Source: Enterovibrio baiacu (GTDB lineage Bacteria > Pseudomonadota > Gammaproteobacteria > Enterobacterales > Vibrionaceae). Taken from it: 64,000 nt of DNA. The notes below the pieces were generated by a model. The model was not told the origin of the DNA, did not search any database, and saw only the letters and a program-made list of their open reading frames with translations. Position numbers and translations under genes: made by a program. Below are positions 38,201 through 46,961 of the stretch, piece after piece (position 1 is the stretch's first letter; each line of letters starts with the position of its first letter). Where the stretch lies: assembly GCF_004120195.1 (NCBI RefSeq), contig NZ_SCHN01000007.1, positions 248,001-312,000 on the forward strand, in the 5' to 3' direction.

Positions 38201-39142
38201 CGCATCCGCGGTATCACGGATTTCTCGCTCGCCATTCATGAAAATCAGAATATCGCCGGGACCTTCGGCATGAAGCTCATCCACCGCATCAAAGATGGCT
38301 TGAAGCTGATCGCGATCTGTATCGTCACTGTCTTCCACAATAGGACGGTAACGGACATCAACGGGATACGTACGACCTGACACTTCAATGATTGGCGCAC
38401 CACGGAAGTGGTTAGAGAAGCGCTCTGGGTCGATGGTGGCTGACGTGATCACCAGTTTTAAATCAGGGCGTTTCGGCAGAAGTTGCTTGAGGTAGCCAAG
38501 AATGAAATCGATGTTCAAACTGCGTTCGTGGGCTTCATCGATGATGATGCAGTCGTACTGATTGAGGTAACGGTCGTGCTGGATTTCTGCCAGCAAGATA
38601 CCGTCGGTCATCAGTTTGACTCTCGATTCATCTGACACTTGGTCATTAAATCGAACCTTGTAACCCACGGTTTTACCCAGCTCGGTTTCAAGCTCTTCGG
38701 CAATGCGTGTCGCAACCGTACGTGCGGCAAGTCGACGTGGTTGTGTATGGCCAATGACGCCTGAAACACCTAGGCCAAGCTCCATACAAATCTTAGGAAG
38801 CTGGGTGGTTTTACCTGAACCTGTTTCACCCGCAACAATGACCACTTGGTGATTGGCAATGGCCTCTGCGATGTCGTCTTTTTTCTGACTAACAGGCAAT
38901 AGCTCTGGGTAAGAAATCCTTGGTGTCGCTGACTGGCGTTGCAGCTTGATTTGCATTGAACGCGCGATATCGACGGCGATTTCTTCAAAGACGGCCTGGC
39001 GGGCTTCGTCTTTCTTAATGCGTTGCGCCCCTTTGATACGTTTGCTCAGACGAAATCTGTCTTTGATCATGCAGTCGTCGAGTGCGGCGAACAGTGTTTT
39101 TGCGTTATTTTGATGATTTGAACCGGTCAAAACGTTGTCCAA
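35228..39142 (-). CDS. hrpA: ATP-dependent RNA helicase HrpA
   Basis: DEAH-box helicase of 1304 residues, matching full-length E. coli HrpA (about 1300). Walker A GETGSGKT is at 105-112. DEAH follows near 200 (IIIDEAHERS), then SAT (ITSATID), and motif VI QRKGRCGR. A helicase-associated domain and a long C-terminal region unique to HrpA come after. In E. coli it is linked to ribosome and mRNA quality control. The start is uncertain: TTG 39142 and TTG 39130 are both possible, and the second aligns better with the E. coli start. Monocistronic. Confidence 0.95.
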   Translation of the reverse strand: MDNVLTGSNHQNNAKTLFAALDDCMIKDRFRLSKRIKGAQRIKKDEARQAVFEEIAVDIARSMQIKLQRQSATPRISYPELLPVSQKKDDIAEAIANHQVVIVAGETGSGKTTQLPKICMELGLGVSGVIGHTQPRRLAARTVATRIAEELETELGKTVGYKVRFNDQVSDESRVKLMTDGILLAEIQHDRYLNQYDCIIIDEAHERSLNIDFILGYLKQLLPKRPDLKLVITSATIDPERFSNHFRGAPIIEVSGRTYPVDVRYRPIVEDSDDTDRDQLQAIFDAVDELHAEGPGDILIFMNGEREIRDTADALTKRNLRDTEILPLYARLSSAEQNRVFQTHGGRRIVLATNVAETSLTVPGIKYVIDPGTARISRYSYRTKVQRLPIEAISQASANQRKGRCGRVSDGICIRLFSEEDFLSRPEFTDPEILRTNLASVILQMTAIGLGDIAAFPFVQPPDSRNIQDGVRLLEELGALKEGGGKDDAKRLTDTGRALARLPIDPRLARMVLESARLGALKEVMVIASALSIQDPRERPSDKKQASDEKHSRFNDKESDFVAFVNMWDYIAEQQKVLSGNQFRRQCKKEYLNYLRVREWQDVHFQIRQVVHELGYKINQEPADYQAVHTALLAGLLSHIGLKDQEKNEYQGARNARFGIFPGSGLFKKQPKWVMVAELVETSKLWGRVAAKIQPEWVEPLAKHLIKRSYSEPHWEKKQAAVFAHEKVMLYGIPIVPKRKVNYSHIDAVISREIFIRSALVEGDWETKHKFYHQNRKLLAEVEELELKSRRRDILVDDETLYGFYDQRIDHTVVSGRHFDTWWKKVSKNEPEKLNFEKNMLLAGDASHVTDLDYPNFWFQGNLKLRLSYQFEPGEDHDGVTVHVPLPVLNQVDPEGFDWQIPGLRHELIVALIKSLPKTLRRNFVPAPNYASAFLQRVTPMEMPLLDALERELKRMTGVTVLRENWQPDQLPEHLKISFRAVDHKNRKLKENQDLYALKDSLKEKVQETLSQVADDDIEQQGLTTWSFGALPQMYTQKRGGFEVKAFPAIVDNKDSVGIKLFETEDEQQQVMAQGQRRLILLNVPSPIKYLHDNLPNKSKLGLYFNPYGRVLDLIDDCIACGVDKLVEAQGGLKWQSEDFNALKEVVRGELGDTVVDIAKQVEQILTTAFNINKKLKGKIDFTMAFAMSDIKAQVDGLIFKGFATECGWKRLPDIQRYLNAVERRLDKLPVDPNRDRLHMLKIESVTGDYKELLNKIPKGQKVPTAVKDIRWMIEELRVSFFAQQLGTPYPISDKRIKNAIDQI

Positions 39143-39534
39143 GAAATGCTGAAATGGATGAATAGCTGAGGATGGTAACTTTTTGGCAATAATGAATGCG
39201 GAGATACCATGTCAAAATTGGCCTAATTCTATCACAGTCCACGATAAACGCCCCACCATTCTGATTTTGCCCCTTCCTTGCAACCCTAGGGCTTACACCA
39301 AAGCATCAGCCTTATAGAAATCTAATTTTTATTCATGGTTTCTCAACCGTATAACAGTAAAGAATTTCTATGCTCCACGTAAATATCTCTTCTGTTGTGA
39401 ACCGAATAGAGAAGCCACATAGTTGTGCTGTGAACGTCACTCAGCACCATGATGCAAATGTCTTCGTGTGCTGTTTACGGTTCACCCAGTTGGTTACGTT
39501 AAAAATACGATTTTGAAAAAATAAGGAATGAATT
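39143..39534. other. Divergent intergenic region, hrpA / OsmC gene
   Basis: About 390 bases with promoters for both genes presumed. I see no coding frame, no strong palindrome and no structured RNA. Confidence 0.5.
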
Positions 39535-39948
39535 ATGCCAGTTCAACATGCGAGCGCAGTTTGGGAAGGAACATTAAAAAACGGTAATGGTGTCATGAAA
39601 TATGGCGATGTCACGGGCCCATTCACTTTCGCGTCACGTTTCGAAACAGGTAAAGGCACAAACCCAGAAGAGTTGCTTGGCGCAGCCCATTCAGGTTGCT
39701 ATTCCATGTTTCTTTCTGCGTTGTTATCAGAAAAAAACTACTCTCCGACGATCAGCACGTCGGCAAAAGTGCATCTCGGCGAAGATGATGGACCAAAAAT
39801 AACGCTGATTGAATTGGCCTCTGAGGTATCAGCAGAGGGTTTATCAAACGAAGAACTTCAGGAGTTGGGTGCTATTGCGAAAGAAAAGTGCCCCGTTTCT
39901 CGCCTGTTTTCAGGCACAGACATCACCTTATCTTTGTCTTTAAAATAA
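39535..39948 (+). CDS. OsmC/Ohr-family peroxiredoxin
   Basis: A 137-residue OsmC-family thiol peroxidase that reduces organic hydroperoxides. The two reactive cysteines are present: C55 (AHSGCYSMFL) and C119 (KEKCPVSRLF). NPEELLGAAHSGCY is the OsmC-subfamily pattern rather than Ohr. AAGGA lies upstream of ATG 39535. Expected to be stress-induced in the cytoplasm. Single gene with its own terminator. Confidence 0.93.
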   Translation: MPVQHASAVWEGTLKNGNGVMKYGDVTGPFTFASRFETGKGTNPEELLGAAHSGCYSMFLSALLSEKNYSPTISTSAKVHLGEDDGPKITLIELASEVSAEGLSNEELQELGAIAKEKCPVSRLFSGTDITLSLSLK

Positions 39949-40023
39949 TATCCCATCCCCCATGCAACGTCTTTTCTGATGATGAGCTACATGTTTAACA
40001 CCGTTTAATCATTAGCGACTTTT

Positions 40024-40053
40024 GTGCTGTTTACCCCCAAACAGCACTTTTTT
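40024..40053 (+). terminator. Terminator after the OsmC gene
   Basis: GTGCTGTTT/AAACAGCAC stem with a 6-base loop and a T6 tail, about 75 bases after the stop. Confidence 0.85.
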
Positions 40054-40394
40054 ACTCTTATCCTCTGGTCACTATTTACACGTAAACACGGTGGTGATGA
40101 GCATCTGCGTAGACAAAACAGGCTGGCTCATTTTCTTCCACTGCGCAAAGCGTGTGAACACCTTCAGACCAAGACCTAACGTCCATTAACATTTGCTTAT
40201 ATTCTCAACCATGAGCATTAGGCACATAAACATTGTGTATATCATTCTAGCCAATGAAGCATTGATTATTTCATGTCTTCATGGCTGATTTATCACGATA
40301 AAACTGATGCTTATGCAGTCACTTTCATTGTTAATCCTGTTGATTGTATGCGACGTCATACATTTCTCTGTGTAAAACAATCAAGGAGAAGGAA
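40054..40394 (+). other. Intergenic leader before the GMC oxidoreductase
   Basis: About 340 AT-rich bases. The final part carries AAGGAG for the downstream gene. Apart from a presumed promoter I see nothing. Confidence 0.5.
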
Positions 40395-42071
40395 ATGGAA
40401 AGCCCAAAGAGAAGGCAATTTGTAAAATCCACCATTGGCGTTTCAGTCGCTGCGGCTGTTGCGCCCTATTCCAGTGAGACAAAAGCCATAACATCCCTTT
40501 TGCCGATCAATTATAAATTGTTGGTTCCTGAATTATTCAGTACACCACCGAGGCTCTCCTATCACTATCCCGTTCTTATTATTGGCAGTGGGTTTGGTGG
40601 TGCTGTAAGTGCGCTTAGACTCGGTCAAGCAGGAATAAAAGCCGCTATCATCGAGCGTGGTAACCGCTGGCCGTTGAGCAAGTTTCGGAAAATCTTTGCT
40701 TACGACATGATCGCCGATGGGCGTATGTTCTGGCACCGCGAAACCACAACGTTTCCTGCGCTCACTTACCGACTTCCTTTCTTCAATTCCATCCAAACCC
40801 AAAGCATTGATAAGTTTTGCGGTGTGCTCGATATCATCGATCGTCAAGGGGAAAACTACCGTGGCGGGTCTGATATTTTGCTCGGCACCGCCGTGGGTGG
40901 GGGTTCTGTTATTTATACTGGGGTCAAGGCAGTCCCTAAACAGGAATACTTCGAGCGCCTATTCCCTTCAGAGATTACCTTTAGCGAAATGGTGAATACC
41001 TATTATCCGCGCGTGAAGTCAGTGTTGAATTACAGCCAAATGCCGGATGACATCTACAACAGCCTTTCCTTTAAACATTGCCGAGATTGGGACAGAGAAG
41101 CGGCCAAAACGGGCTATAACTCCTACAAAATCGACGGCAACTGGGATTGGAACGTGGTCAGAGAAGAAATGACAGGACAATCCCTGCCCTCGAGCACCAT
41201 TGGTTTAACCAATTTCGGTAACAGTAATGGCTGTAAACAGAGCCTAGATCAAAACTACATTCCCATGGCGGAAGCGACAGGCAACATTACGGTTCACCAC
41301 AACCATGAGGTGAAAGAAATCTCGCGGAATGGGGATTTGTATGAACTCGATATTGTCGAATACGACCCCTATGGCGAGATCATTCATCGAAAAACCGTCA
41401 CATGCGACAAGCTCATCATGGCGGCAGGCGCGTATCACACCCCGCGTATGCTGGTGCGTGCGAAAGCGAAAGGGACGCTGCCTGAGCTGAATGATTATGT
41501 CGGTAAAAACTGGGGTGACAACGGCAACCGTATGGCCTTTAGGCAGTCTCTGTTTGGTTTACCTCAAGGCGGGCCTCAAGCATCGCCATCACCGTCAGCC
41601 ATTTATGTAAAAGATCACGGGGAAAGTCCGATTGTCGCCGAGAACTGGGCCAATGCCGCGATCGCTGAAGTGGGCGTTTCAATGTCGCTTGCTGTCACTG
41701 CAGATTTTAACAGCCGCGGTTACTTCTATTACGACGGAGCGAAAGACGACGCCGTGTTGCATTACCCTAAATCCCTCGAAGCAGATGCAACCAACTCGAT
41801 GCGAAAAGTAAACACCAATATGGCCATCAGAAACTGGCAGCGTCTTGGTGCACCTGGTTTTGATGATGTCATTTTTACCGGTGCTCACCCTGTTGGCGGT
41901 ATGGAAATTGGTAAGGCGACAGACATGTATGGCCGTGTTAAAGGGCTGCCTAATATGTATGTCATGGATGGCGCGTTGATCCCCGGCAATACAGGTGGCG
42001 CAAACCCTTCGTTGACTATCGCTGCACTGGCGGAAAGAAACATTGAGAAGGTAATCCAAGAGGACTTCTAA
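40395..42071 (+). CDS. Tat-exported GMC oxidoreductase, cholesterol-oxidase-like
   Basis: A 558-residue FAD-dependent GMC oxidoreductase. The twin-arginine signal [11 protein letters not shown] is at the N-terminus, so a folded, cofactor-loaded protein is likely exported. The FAD-binding Rossmann motif is [19 protein letters not shown], then the conserved [14 protein letters not shown]-terminal patterns [36 protein letters not shown] and [18 protein letters not shown] are those of bacterial cholesterol oxidases. Sterol oxidation is plausible, but other 3-hydroxysteroids or alcohols are possible. ATG 40395 has AAGGAG at good spacing; the open frame upstream to 40344 is not used. Single gene with its own terminator. 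Confidence 0.88.
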   Translation: MESPKRRQFVKSTIGVSVAAAVAPYSSETKAITSLLPINYKLLVPELFSTPPRLSYHYPVLIIGSGFGGAVSALRLGQAGIKAAIIERGNRWPLSKFRKIFAYDMIADGRMFWHRETTTFPALTYRLPFFNSIQTQSIDKFCGVLDIIDRQGENYRGGSDILLGTAVGGGSVIYTGVKAVPKQEYFERLFPSEITFSEMVNTYYPRVKSVLNYSQMPDDIYNSLSFKHCRDWDREAAKTGYNSYKIDGNWDWNVVREEMTGQSLPSSTIGLTNFGNSNGCKQSLDQNYIPMAEATGNITVHHNHEVKEISRNGDLYELDIVEYDPYGEIIHRKTVTCDKLIMAAGAYHTPRMLVRAKAKGTLPELNDYVGKNWGDNGNRMAFRQSLFGLPQGGPQASPSPSAIYVKDHGESPIVAENWANAAIAEVGVSMSLAVTADFNSRGYFYYDGAKDDAVLHYPKSLEADATNSMRKVNTNMAIRNWQRLGAPGFDDVIFTGAHPVGGMEIGKATDMYGRVKGLPNMYVMDGALIPGNTGGANPSLTIAALAERNIEKVIQEDF

Positions 42072-42105
42072 GTGATTATCTAAACGGTAGATCCATTCCA
42101 AAACC

Positions 42106-42131
42106 AAAGCCGAGTCCGTCTCGGCTTTTTA
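42106..42131 (+). terminator. Terminator after the GMC oxidoreductase gene
   Basis: AAAGCCGAG-TCCGT-CTCGGCTTTTT hairpin. Confidence 0.85.
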
Positions 42132-42280
42132 AATTGCGTCATCGCGGTGTTCATTCGTTATTCTTTGTTAAAACTTTGCGTATTTGTATCGCAATAACCA
42201 CAATTTTGTTGCATGTTTATCGTTGCGTCCTTCAGTTACACTATTCGCCGTTAATCAAACCTGTAGTGAAAGGATACCGT

Positions 42281-43261
42281 GTGAGTCAGTTTGTCATTTG
42301 TGCATTGTATAAATTTGTTGAATTAAAGGACTATAAAGACATTCAAGCGCCCCTAACGGCGTTGATGAATGACCATGAAGTTCGCGGAACATTATTGCTC
42401 GCACAAGAAGGCATCAATGGCACTGTGGCCGCCAAACGCGAAAGCATTGACGCCCTGCTCGCTTATTTGAATGCTGACCCACGATTGGCTGGCATTAATT
42501 TCAAAGAATCTTACTCTGATGAACAGCCGTTCAATCGCACCAAAGTGAAACTCAAAAAAGAAATCGTCACCATGGGTGTAGAAGGCATCGATCCTCGTCA
42601 TGTGGTCGGCACCTACGTAAAACCGTCTGAGTGGAATGCGCTGATTTCTGACCCCGAGGTTTTCGTCGTTGATACCCGTAACGACTATGAAATTGAACTT
42701 GGTACATTTGAAGGTGCGGTAAACCCAAACACAGAAACCTTCCGCGAGTTCCCTGATTACGTAAAGGAAAACATGGATCCGGCGAAGCACAAGAAAGTTG
42801 CGATGTTTTGTACGGGGGGCATTCGTTGCGAAAAATCTACTGCCTATATGAAAGAGCAAGGGTTTGATGAGGTGTACCACCTTGAGGGCGGCATTCTTAA
42901 ATACCTTGAAGATGTTCCTGAAGAAAACAGCCTTTGGAATGGTGACTGCTATGTGTTTGATGGTCGCGTTGCCGTGAACCACCAGCTAGAGCAAAGTGAT
43001 TACAGTTTGTGTAATGCATGTCGTTTACCGATCACGGAAGAAGACAAACAGTCGCAGCAGTTTGAACAAGGTGTCAGCTGCCCAAAATGTTTCGGTACAC
43101 ACACTGAAGAACAATTAGCGAATTTCCGCGAACGAGAAAAACAGGTTCAATTGGCTGCAGCGCGCGGAGAAACCCACGTGGGTGCCGACGCCATCAAACA
43201 GAAAGAAGCGCGTCGCGCAGAAAAATTAGCGTTGAAACAGCAACAACGCTCACGCCGATAA
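42281..43261 (+). CDS. trhO: tRNA uridine 5-hydroxylase TrhO (rhodanese family)
   Basis: Oxygen-dependent tRNA U34 hydroxylase of the YceA/TrhO family, first step to 5-carboxymethoxyuridine. It has 326 residues. An N-terminal acylphosphatase-like domain ([25 protein letters not shown]) is followed by a rhodanese domain with the active-site loop [10 protein letters not shown], catalytic Cys 177. The C-terminal part has paired Cys ([14 protein letters not shown]) and a basic Lys/Arg/Gln-rich tail. GTG 42281 ([11 protein letters not shown]) is the natural start, with AAGGA upstream; the frame is open to 42134 without support. Confidence 0.93.
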   Translation: MSQFVICALYKFVELKDYKDIQAPLTALMNDHEVRGTLLLAQEGINGTVAAKRESIDALLAYLNADPRLAGINFKESYSDEQPFNRTKVKLKKEIVTMGVEGIDPRHVVGTYVKPSEWNALISDPEVFVVDTRNDYEIELGTFEGAVNPNTETFREFPDYVKENMDPAKHKKVAMFCTGGIRCEKSTAYMKEQGFDEVYHLEGGILKYLEDVPEENSLWNGDCYVFDGRVAVNHQLEQSDYSLCNACRLPITEEDKQSQQFEQGVSCPKCFGTHTEEQLANFREREKQVQLAAARGETHVGADAIKQKEARRAEKLALKQQQRSRR

Positions 43262-43277
43262 ACGCATCACCACACAC

Positions 43278-43316
43278 AAAAAAGAAACCGAGCATTGCGC
43301 TCGGTTTCTTTTTTCC
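43278..43316. terminator. Bidirectional terminator, trhO / endonuclease lipoprotein
   Basis: GAAACCGAGC/GCTCGGTTTC stem flanked by A6 and T6, between convergent genes. Confidence 0.9.
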
Positions 43317-43333
43317 AGATAGCCCAAAAGCGT

Positions 43334-44677
43334 TTAGTAGAGCTCGACAACGTTCCAGACTAATCGGTGGTCTGACGAAATGTCCTTACCATCGCCATAC
43401 TGTCCTACCCGCTCGTCGTTCATCAGTAATCGGCCTTTTTCACCACTTGCAGGCCAATACACACCAGACTCAATCACGTGTAAGCCCGCAGATGGAATGA
43501 CATGATCAACCCGCAAACCAAAGGTGCTGGTAACACGTTCAGGGTATTGCCCTGGGTTGTTTGCCTCCAATGCCCCAGTGCTGGTGGGCGTTAAATTCCC
43601 TTCTGTTGCGGTTTGATTCACGCGAGGGTGCGACAGCAAAGCGCCGATGGTTTCTTGAAAACCGTCACCTTCCAAAGGATCAGCATTCAGATCGCCCATC
43701 ACGACGAAGTGCGCTTTCTTGGAAAGCCCGCCAATCTTGCCTTTGTCGTCATAAATGAACCCTGCATCGTCGATGTAATCAATCCAGAACTGAATTTCAT
43801 CACGATTCCGGAGTTTGTTGTTTTCCGTTACCGTATCAAAAACGGGCGGCGTTGGGTGTGAAAGCAATAAGTGCACAACGTCGTCGCCAAACGGAGTTGA
43901 AATCTTAATGGGCACATCAACGTGATTCTTAGAAGAAAGCCGCATGCGTTGCCATTCTTGCTCTGAATACCACTCATCACCACACCCCAGCCCCTCAGGA
44001 ATGGGATTGTTCGGATCATCGCAATTCACAACCCGCGGGTTCTCTGCATTCGGGAGGTCTTTCCATTTAAAGGTTTGAAATGTTCGGGTACGTTTCTTAT
44101 CAATCTCAAATGTCGACATCAATGCAAACGCATACTGTCCGTGATAAAAACCAAACCCCCACGCATCCCCCGGCAATTGACCGATATCACCGTTGTTATC
44201 TAAATCCAGCCCGCTATTCAAGCCAGTGTTGGTGGCGTAGGTTTCTTTAAAGGGATACTTAATGGGTTTTAGCCTGTCTCCACCATCGATACTGTTGGGG
44301 CTTTGACCATGAGAAAGGTAGTTTTTCTGAAAGCCTTTTAAGGCCTTTAGCTTGATGCCATTTCCGTCGTTGTTAAATTCGCCTATCATCAGAATATCTG
44401 GGCGTGTGGTTTGAATGATCGCTGCAACATTGCGAATTTGAATGATCTTCTCCGCACGTTCTCTCTCTTCGTCACTCATTCCGTCTTTGTCATTCACATA
44501 GGCATCAACCAGTCGCCTTTGTTGTTTCCTCGATGTTTTCATTTCATCGACAAGTTGCTCAAACGTTCCGCGATCAAAGGAAAGATTGAACGACGCCACC
44601 GTCACTTTTTCATGTTTACAGCCCATCAAGGTCAATGCACTGAACAGTAATGCAATCCCCCATTTACGCATCTTCAT
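43334..44677 (-). CDS. Endonuclease/exonuclease/phosphatase-family lipoprotein
   Basis: A 447-residue predicted lipoprotein (lipobox LTLMGC, Cys 20) with an endonuclease/exonuclease/phosphatase fold. Catalytic patterns: VASFNLSF, GEFNNDG (metal Glu), VVMGDLNADP (Asp/Asn) and ISSDHRLVWN (terminal Asp-His). An extracellular nuclease or phosphodiesterase acting at the cell surface is likely; the substrate is unknown. ATG 44677 is chosen because GAGGA lies seven bases upstream; the frame is open to 44725. Confidence 0.83.
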   Translation of the reverse strand: MKMRKWGIALLFSALTLMGCKHEKVTVASFNLSFDRGTFEQLVDEMKTSRKQQRRLVDAYVNDKDGMSDEERERAEKIIQIRNVAAIIQTTRPDILMIGEFNNDGNGIKLKALKGFQKNYLSHGQSPNSIDGGDRLKPIKYPFKETYATNTGLNSGLDLDNNGDIGQLPGDAWGFGFYHGQYAFALMSTFEIDKKRTRTFQTFKWKDLPNAENPRVVNCDDPNNPIPEGLGCGDEWYSEQEWQRMRLSSKNHVDVPIKISTPFGDDVVHLLLSHPTPPVFDTVTENNKLRNRDEIQFWIDYIDDAGFIYDDKGKIGGLSKKAHFVVMGDLNADPLEGDGFQETIGALLSHPRVNQTATEGNLTPTSTGALEANNPGQYPERVTSTFGLRVDHVIPSAGLHVIESGVYWPASGEKGRLLMNDERVGQYGDGKDISSDHRLVWNVVELY

Positions 44678-44703
44678 TATCATGTCCTCGACTTGTTCTA
44701 TCG

Positions 44704-44886
44704 TCACTTTCCAAACCCCACCCACTGCATGATGATTTGGATACTTGTGTACGAATAAACATCGTCGCTTTCAGCGTTTAGGAGGCTCTTTTTTTTAAGA
44801 TCATGTTGGATTAGCCATTCAGGCAAAGACGTCACCGTGCAAAATATAAACAGCAAATGCACACATAGGGCAAACATTAAGCGCAT
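44704..44886 (-). CDS. Possible small secreted or membrane peptide
   Basis: A 60-residue frame that begins with a signal-peptide-like segment (MRLMFALCVHLLFIFCTVTS) and ends 26 bases before the lipoprotein gene on the same strand. The ribosome-binding site is weak. It may be a real small gene or only part of the 5' leader. The rest of the 44678-45039 gap holds the divergent promoters and nothing else that I can see. Confidence 0.3.
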   Translation of the reverse strand: MRLMFALCVHLLFIFCTVTSLPEWLIQHDLKKKSLLNAESDDVYSYTSIQIIMQWVGFGK

Positions 44887-45039
44887 TCAGGCACCCAAAG
44901 TATCAAGAAACGGTCTGTTCAGCGCAAAGCTATGGTGATCAGGGTATAAAGAGGACTAAGATGAAAGGGAATTAAGAACAGTGAGGTCTACTTTAGGCAA
45001 GTAAGTAGACCCAATCTCTCAGATGTATAAGGATTATTT

Positions 45040-45303
45040 ATGTCAAACTTAGCACTTCTTAGCCTTTACCATAAAGACTACTGCCCGTACTGCTTAAAAG
45101 TACGTGCAGCAATGACATACATGGGTATTGACATCAAATTGGTGAACGTAGGTACAGATTCAGACGCGCGTGATCGCCTCATCTCTGAAGGTGGTAAAAG
45201 CATGGTGCCGTGTTTGCGCATCGAAAGTGAAGATGGCACGGCGGAATGGATGTATGAATCCGATGATATTATCGCGTACTTGAAAGAGAACGTTGCCAGT
45301 TAA
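45040..45303 (+). CDS. Glutaredoxin-like / GST N-terminal domain protein
   Basis: An 87-residue thioredoxin-fold protein with the active-site CPYC (C15-C18) near the N-terminus and the cis-Pro context SMVPCLRI, followed by SDDIIAYLKENV. This resembles a dithiol glutaredoxin or the N-terminal domain of a glutathione transferase without its helical domain. Likely role: glutathione-dependent disulfide reduction in the cytoplasm. AAGGA precedes ATG 45040. Single gene with terminator. Confidence 0.87.
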   Translation: MSNLALLSLYHKDYCPYCLKVRAAMTYMGIDIKLVNVGTDSDARDRLISEGGKSMVPCLRIESEDGTAEWMYESDDIIAYLKENVAS

Positions 45304-45306
45304 CAC

Positions 45307-45336
45307 TGAAAAGGCCCATTACGGGCCTTTTTTTGT
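45307..45336. terminator. Bidirectional terminator after the glutaredoxin-like gene
   Basis: AAGGCCC/GGGCCTT hairpin (4-base loop ATTAC region) with A and T runs; it can also serve the convergent cytochrome gene. Confidence 0.8.
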
Positions 45337-45397
45337 ACCAGAACCTTTCACTTTCGCTCACTGGCCAACATGGTATTGCCTGTGAAGACGACACCTA

Positions 45398-46219
45398 TTA
45401 CTGATCAATTTTATCCAGCATTTTGTGGTCTTTCATGAACGCTAGATAATCAATGATGGCGCTCAATTCAGCATCTGACAGATGTTCGAACATCAGCATA
45501 CGCGACTTGGCGCGGTAAGAATTCGGATTCTTAATGAACGCCATTAAGTACTCCGTGTCTCGATACTCTGTAATGTTTTGAGGAATGTTGAGCTCTGGAC
45601 CGATATCCCCGCCCTCCAAGTTGACAGAGTGGCAAGAGATACAAAGGTTATTGAAAGTGGTGTAACCCGACATCACCGTTGAATCTTCTTTTGCCCCTAC
45701 AGGGAAGTAGTCGGATTTAGGTTTCTCGTAGTTAAATTCAATTTTGTAAACTTGGAATGGCCACGTCCATTTTTTGTATTCACTGGGCTCTGTCGTCATC
45801 ACGTAAAATGGGCCAGGGTTCAATACCTGCTTACCTTCACCGATATCCGTAAACAGTGCGTCATTCCCTTCTTCACCGGTAACAACAACCAATGGGCTTT
45901 CGGTCACCCCTTTTGACCACGTAGCAATGAACCCATCCAATGCATGGAATTTAATTTCTTCAACTTTCGCAAAGTCGATGCCAGCAAACGTTGCCACATC
46001 AATGAAGTCCATGCCGTTGTAAACCATATCTTGATGGTAAACAGGTGATGTAAAGGATAGCGTATGGTTTTTCGATGCCTTATCCAACTCTGCTATCTTA
46101 AGTGTTTTATCAAATATAACTGTGTCACCTTGCTTTAATACGAACTCTAGTTTTCTATCATCTGCTAACCCAACCAACGAATAACAACTAAGAACAAGAA
46201 AAAGTATACATCTCAACAT
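45398..46219 (-). CDS. Exported protein with sulfite-oxidase-like domain fused to cytochrome c
   Basis: A 273-residue protein with a signal peptide (cleavage near GLAD, residue 19), an N-terminal domain of about 145 residues resembling the molybdopterin-oxidoreductase (sulfite-oxidase-like) fold, and a C-terminal cytochrome c domain. The heme motif is CISCH at 193-197, with a probable Met ligand in KSRMLMFEHLSD. In the N-terminal half I do not see the molybdenum Cys, so this domain may not bind the cofactor. Electron transfer in the periplasm is likely; the partner enzyme is not in the window. Confidence 0.75.
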   Translation of the reverse strand: MLRCILFLVLSCYSLVGLADDRKLEFVLKQGDTVIFDKTLKIAELDKASKNHTLSFTSPVYHQDMVYNGMDFIDVATFAGIDFAKVEEIKFHALDGFIATWSKGVTESPLVVVTGEEGNDALFTDIGEGKQVLNPGPFYVMTTEPSEYKKWTWPFQVYKIEFNYEKPKSDYFPVGAKEDSTVMSGYTTFNNLCISCHSVNLEGGDIGPELNIPQNITEYRDTEYLMAFIKNPNSYRAKSRMLMFEHLSDAELSAIIDYLAFMKDHKMLDKIDQ

Positions 46220-46961
46220 TGGAATCCCTTTTTATTAATTGTGAGCCACATCTTTGACTTAAATACTGCCTTTCATTACCCATCAAACATTCACTATGTA
46301 AAAATACATGTCATTTTAAATATTCGACGGGTAAGCCAGAAGGCACACCGTAAACCTTCAACTCATTGACTAAGAAAGGTTTAAATGATGTGCCGCCGTA
46401 AACCGAGTATAGAACTAAATTCAAAGAAAGAAGGATGTTTACGTTGATCTAGCGCATAAATGAGAAATTATACACGACGTATTAAAACATGAAGGTGAAA
46501 CGTGTTTTATATATAACTTTAATCTTATATTTATATGAATAAGAATACTTACATCCCACCCTCGCTAATATGCTTTTCAATACACGCAATAGCTATGCCT
46601 ATTATTTTTTCATCCATATAATCATACTGGCAATCCAATAATATAGTCACTCTTTCATAACGCCATCTATACCCAAACAACAAGTATATTCAGTCGAGAG
46701 ACCTAGTGTTGCCGAGTCGCTCCGTAAGTTACACGTATGTCATGCGGTATTCATGTGTTCAAAATCAATCTCGATATCGCTTAACCACACAAATGACTTC
46801 GTTGACATTTAGATGCAGATTTCTAACGTGATTTAGGTCTCATATCTGTCGTTTGTTAAATAAATCTGTATAATTCGCCGCCTATCTATTCGTAATGACA
46901 TTTCTGCTGGTTGACCTCTTTCCCACTTCGAACTGTCAACCTTAACCCTAGGAATACTTCT
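46220..46961. other. Long AT-rich intergenic region upstream of ybiT
   Basis: About 740 bases between the divergent cytochrome gene and ybiT. The middle is very AT-rich with TATATATAA-like runs near 46508. I find no coding frame longer than about 50 codons with a ribosome-binding site and no clear terminator. It is the longest gap in the window and may hold an H-NS-type bound region or an unannotated small RNA. Confidence 0.5.
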
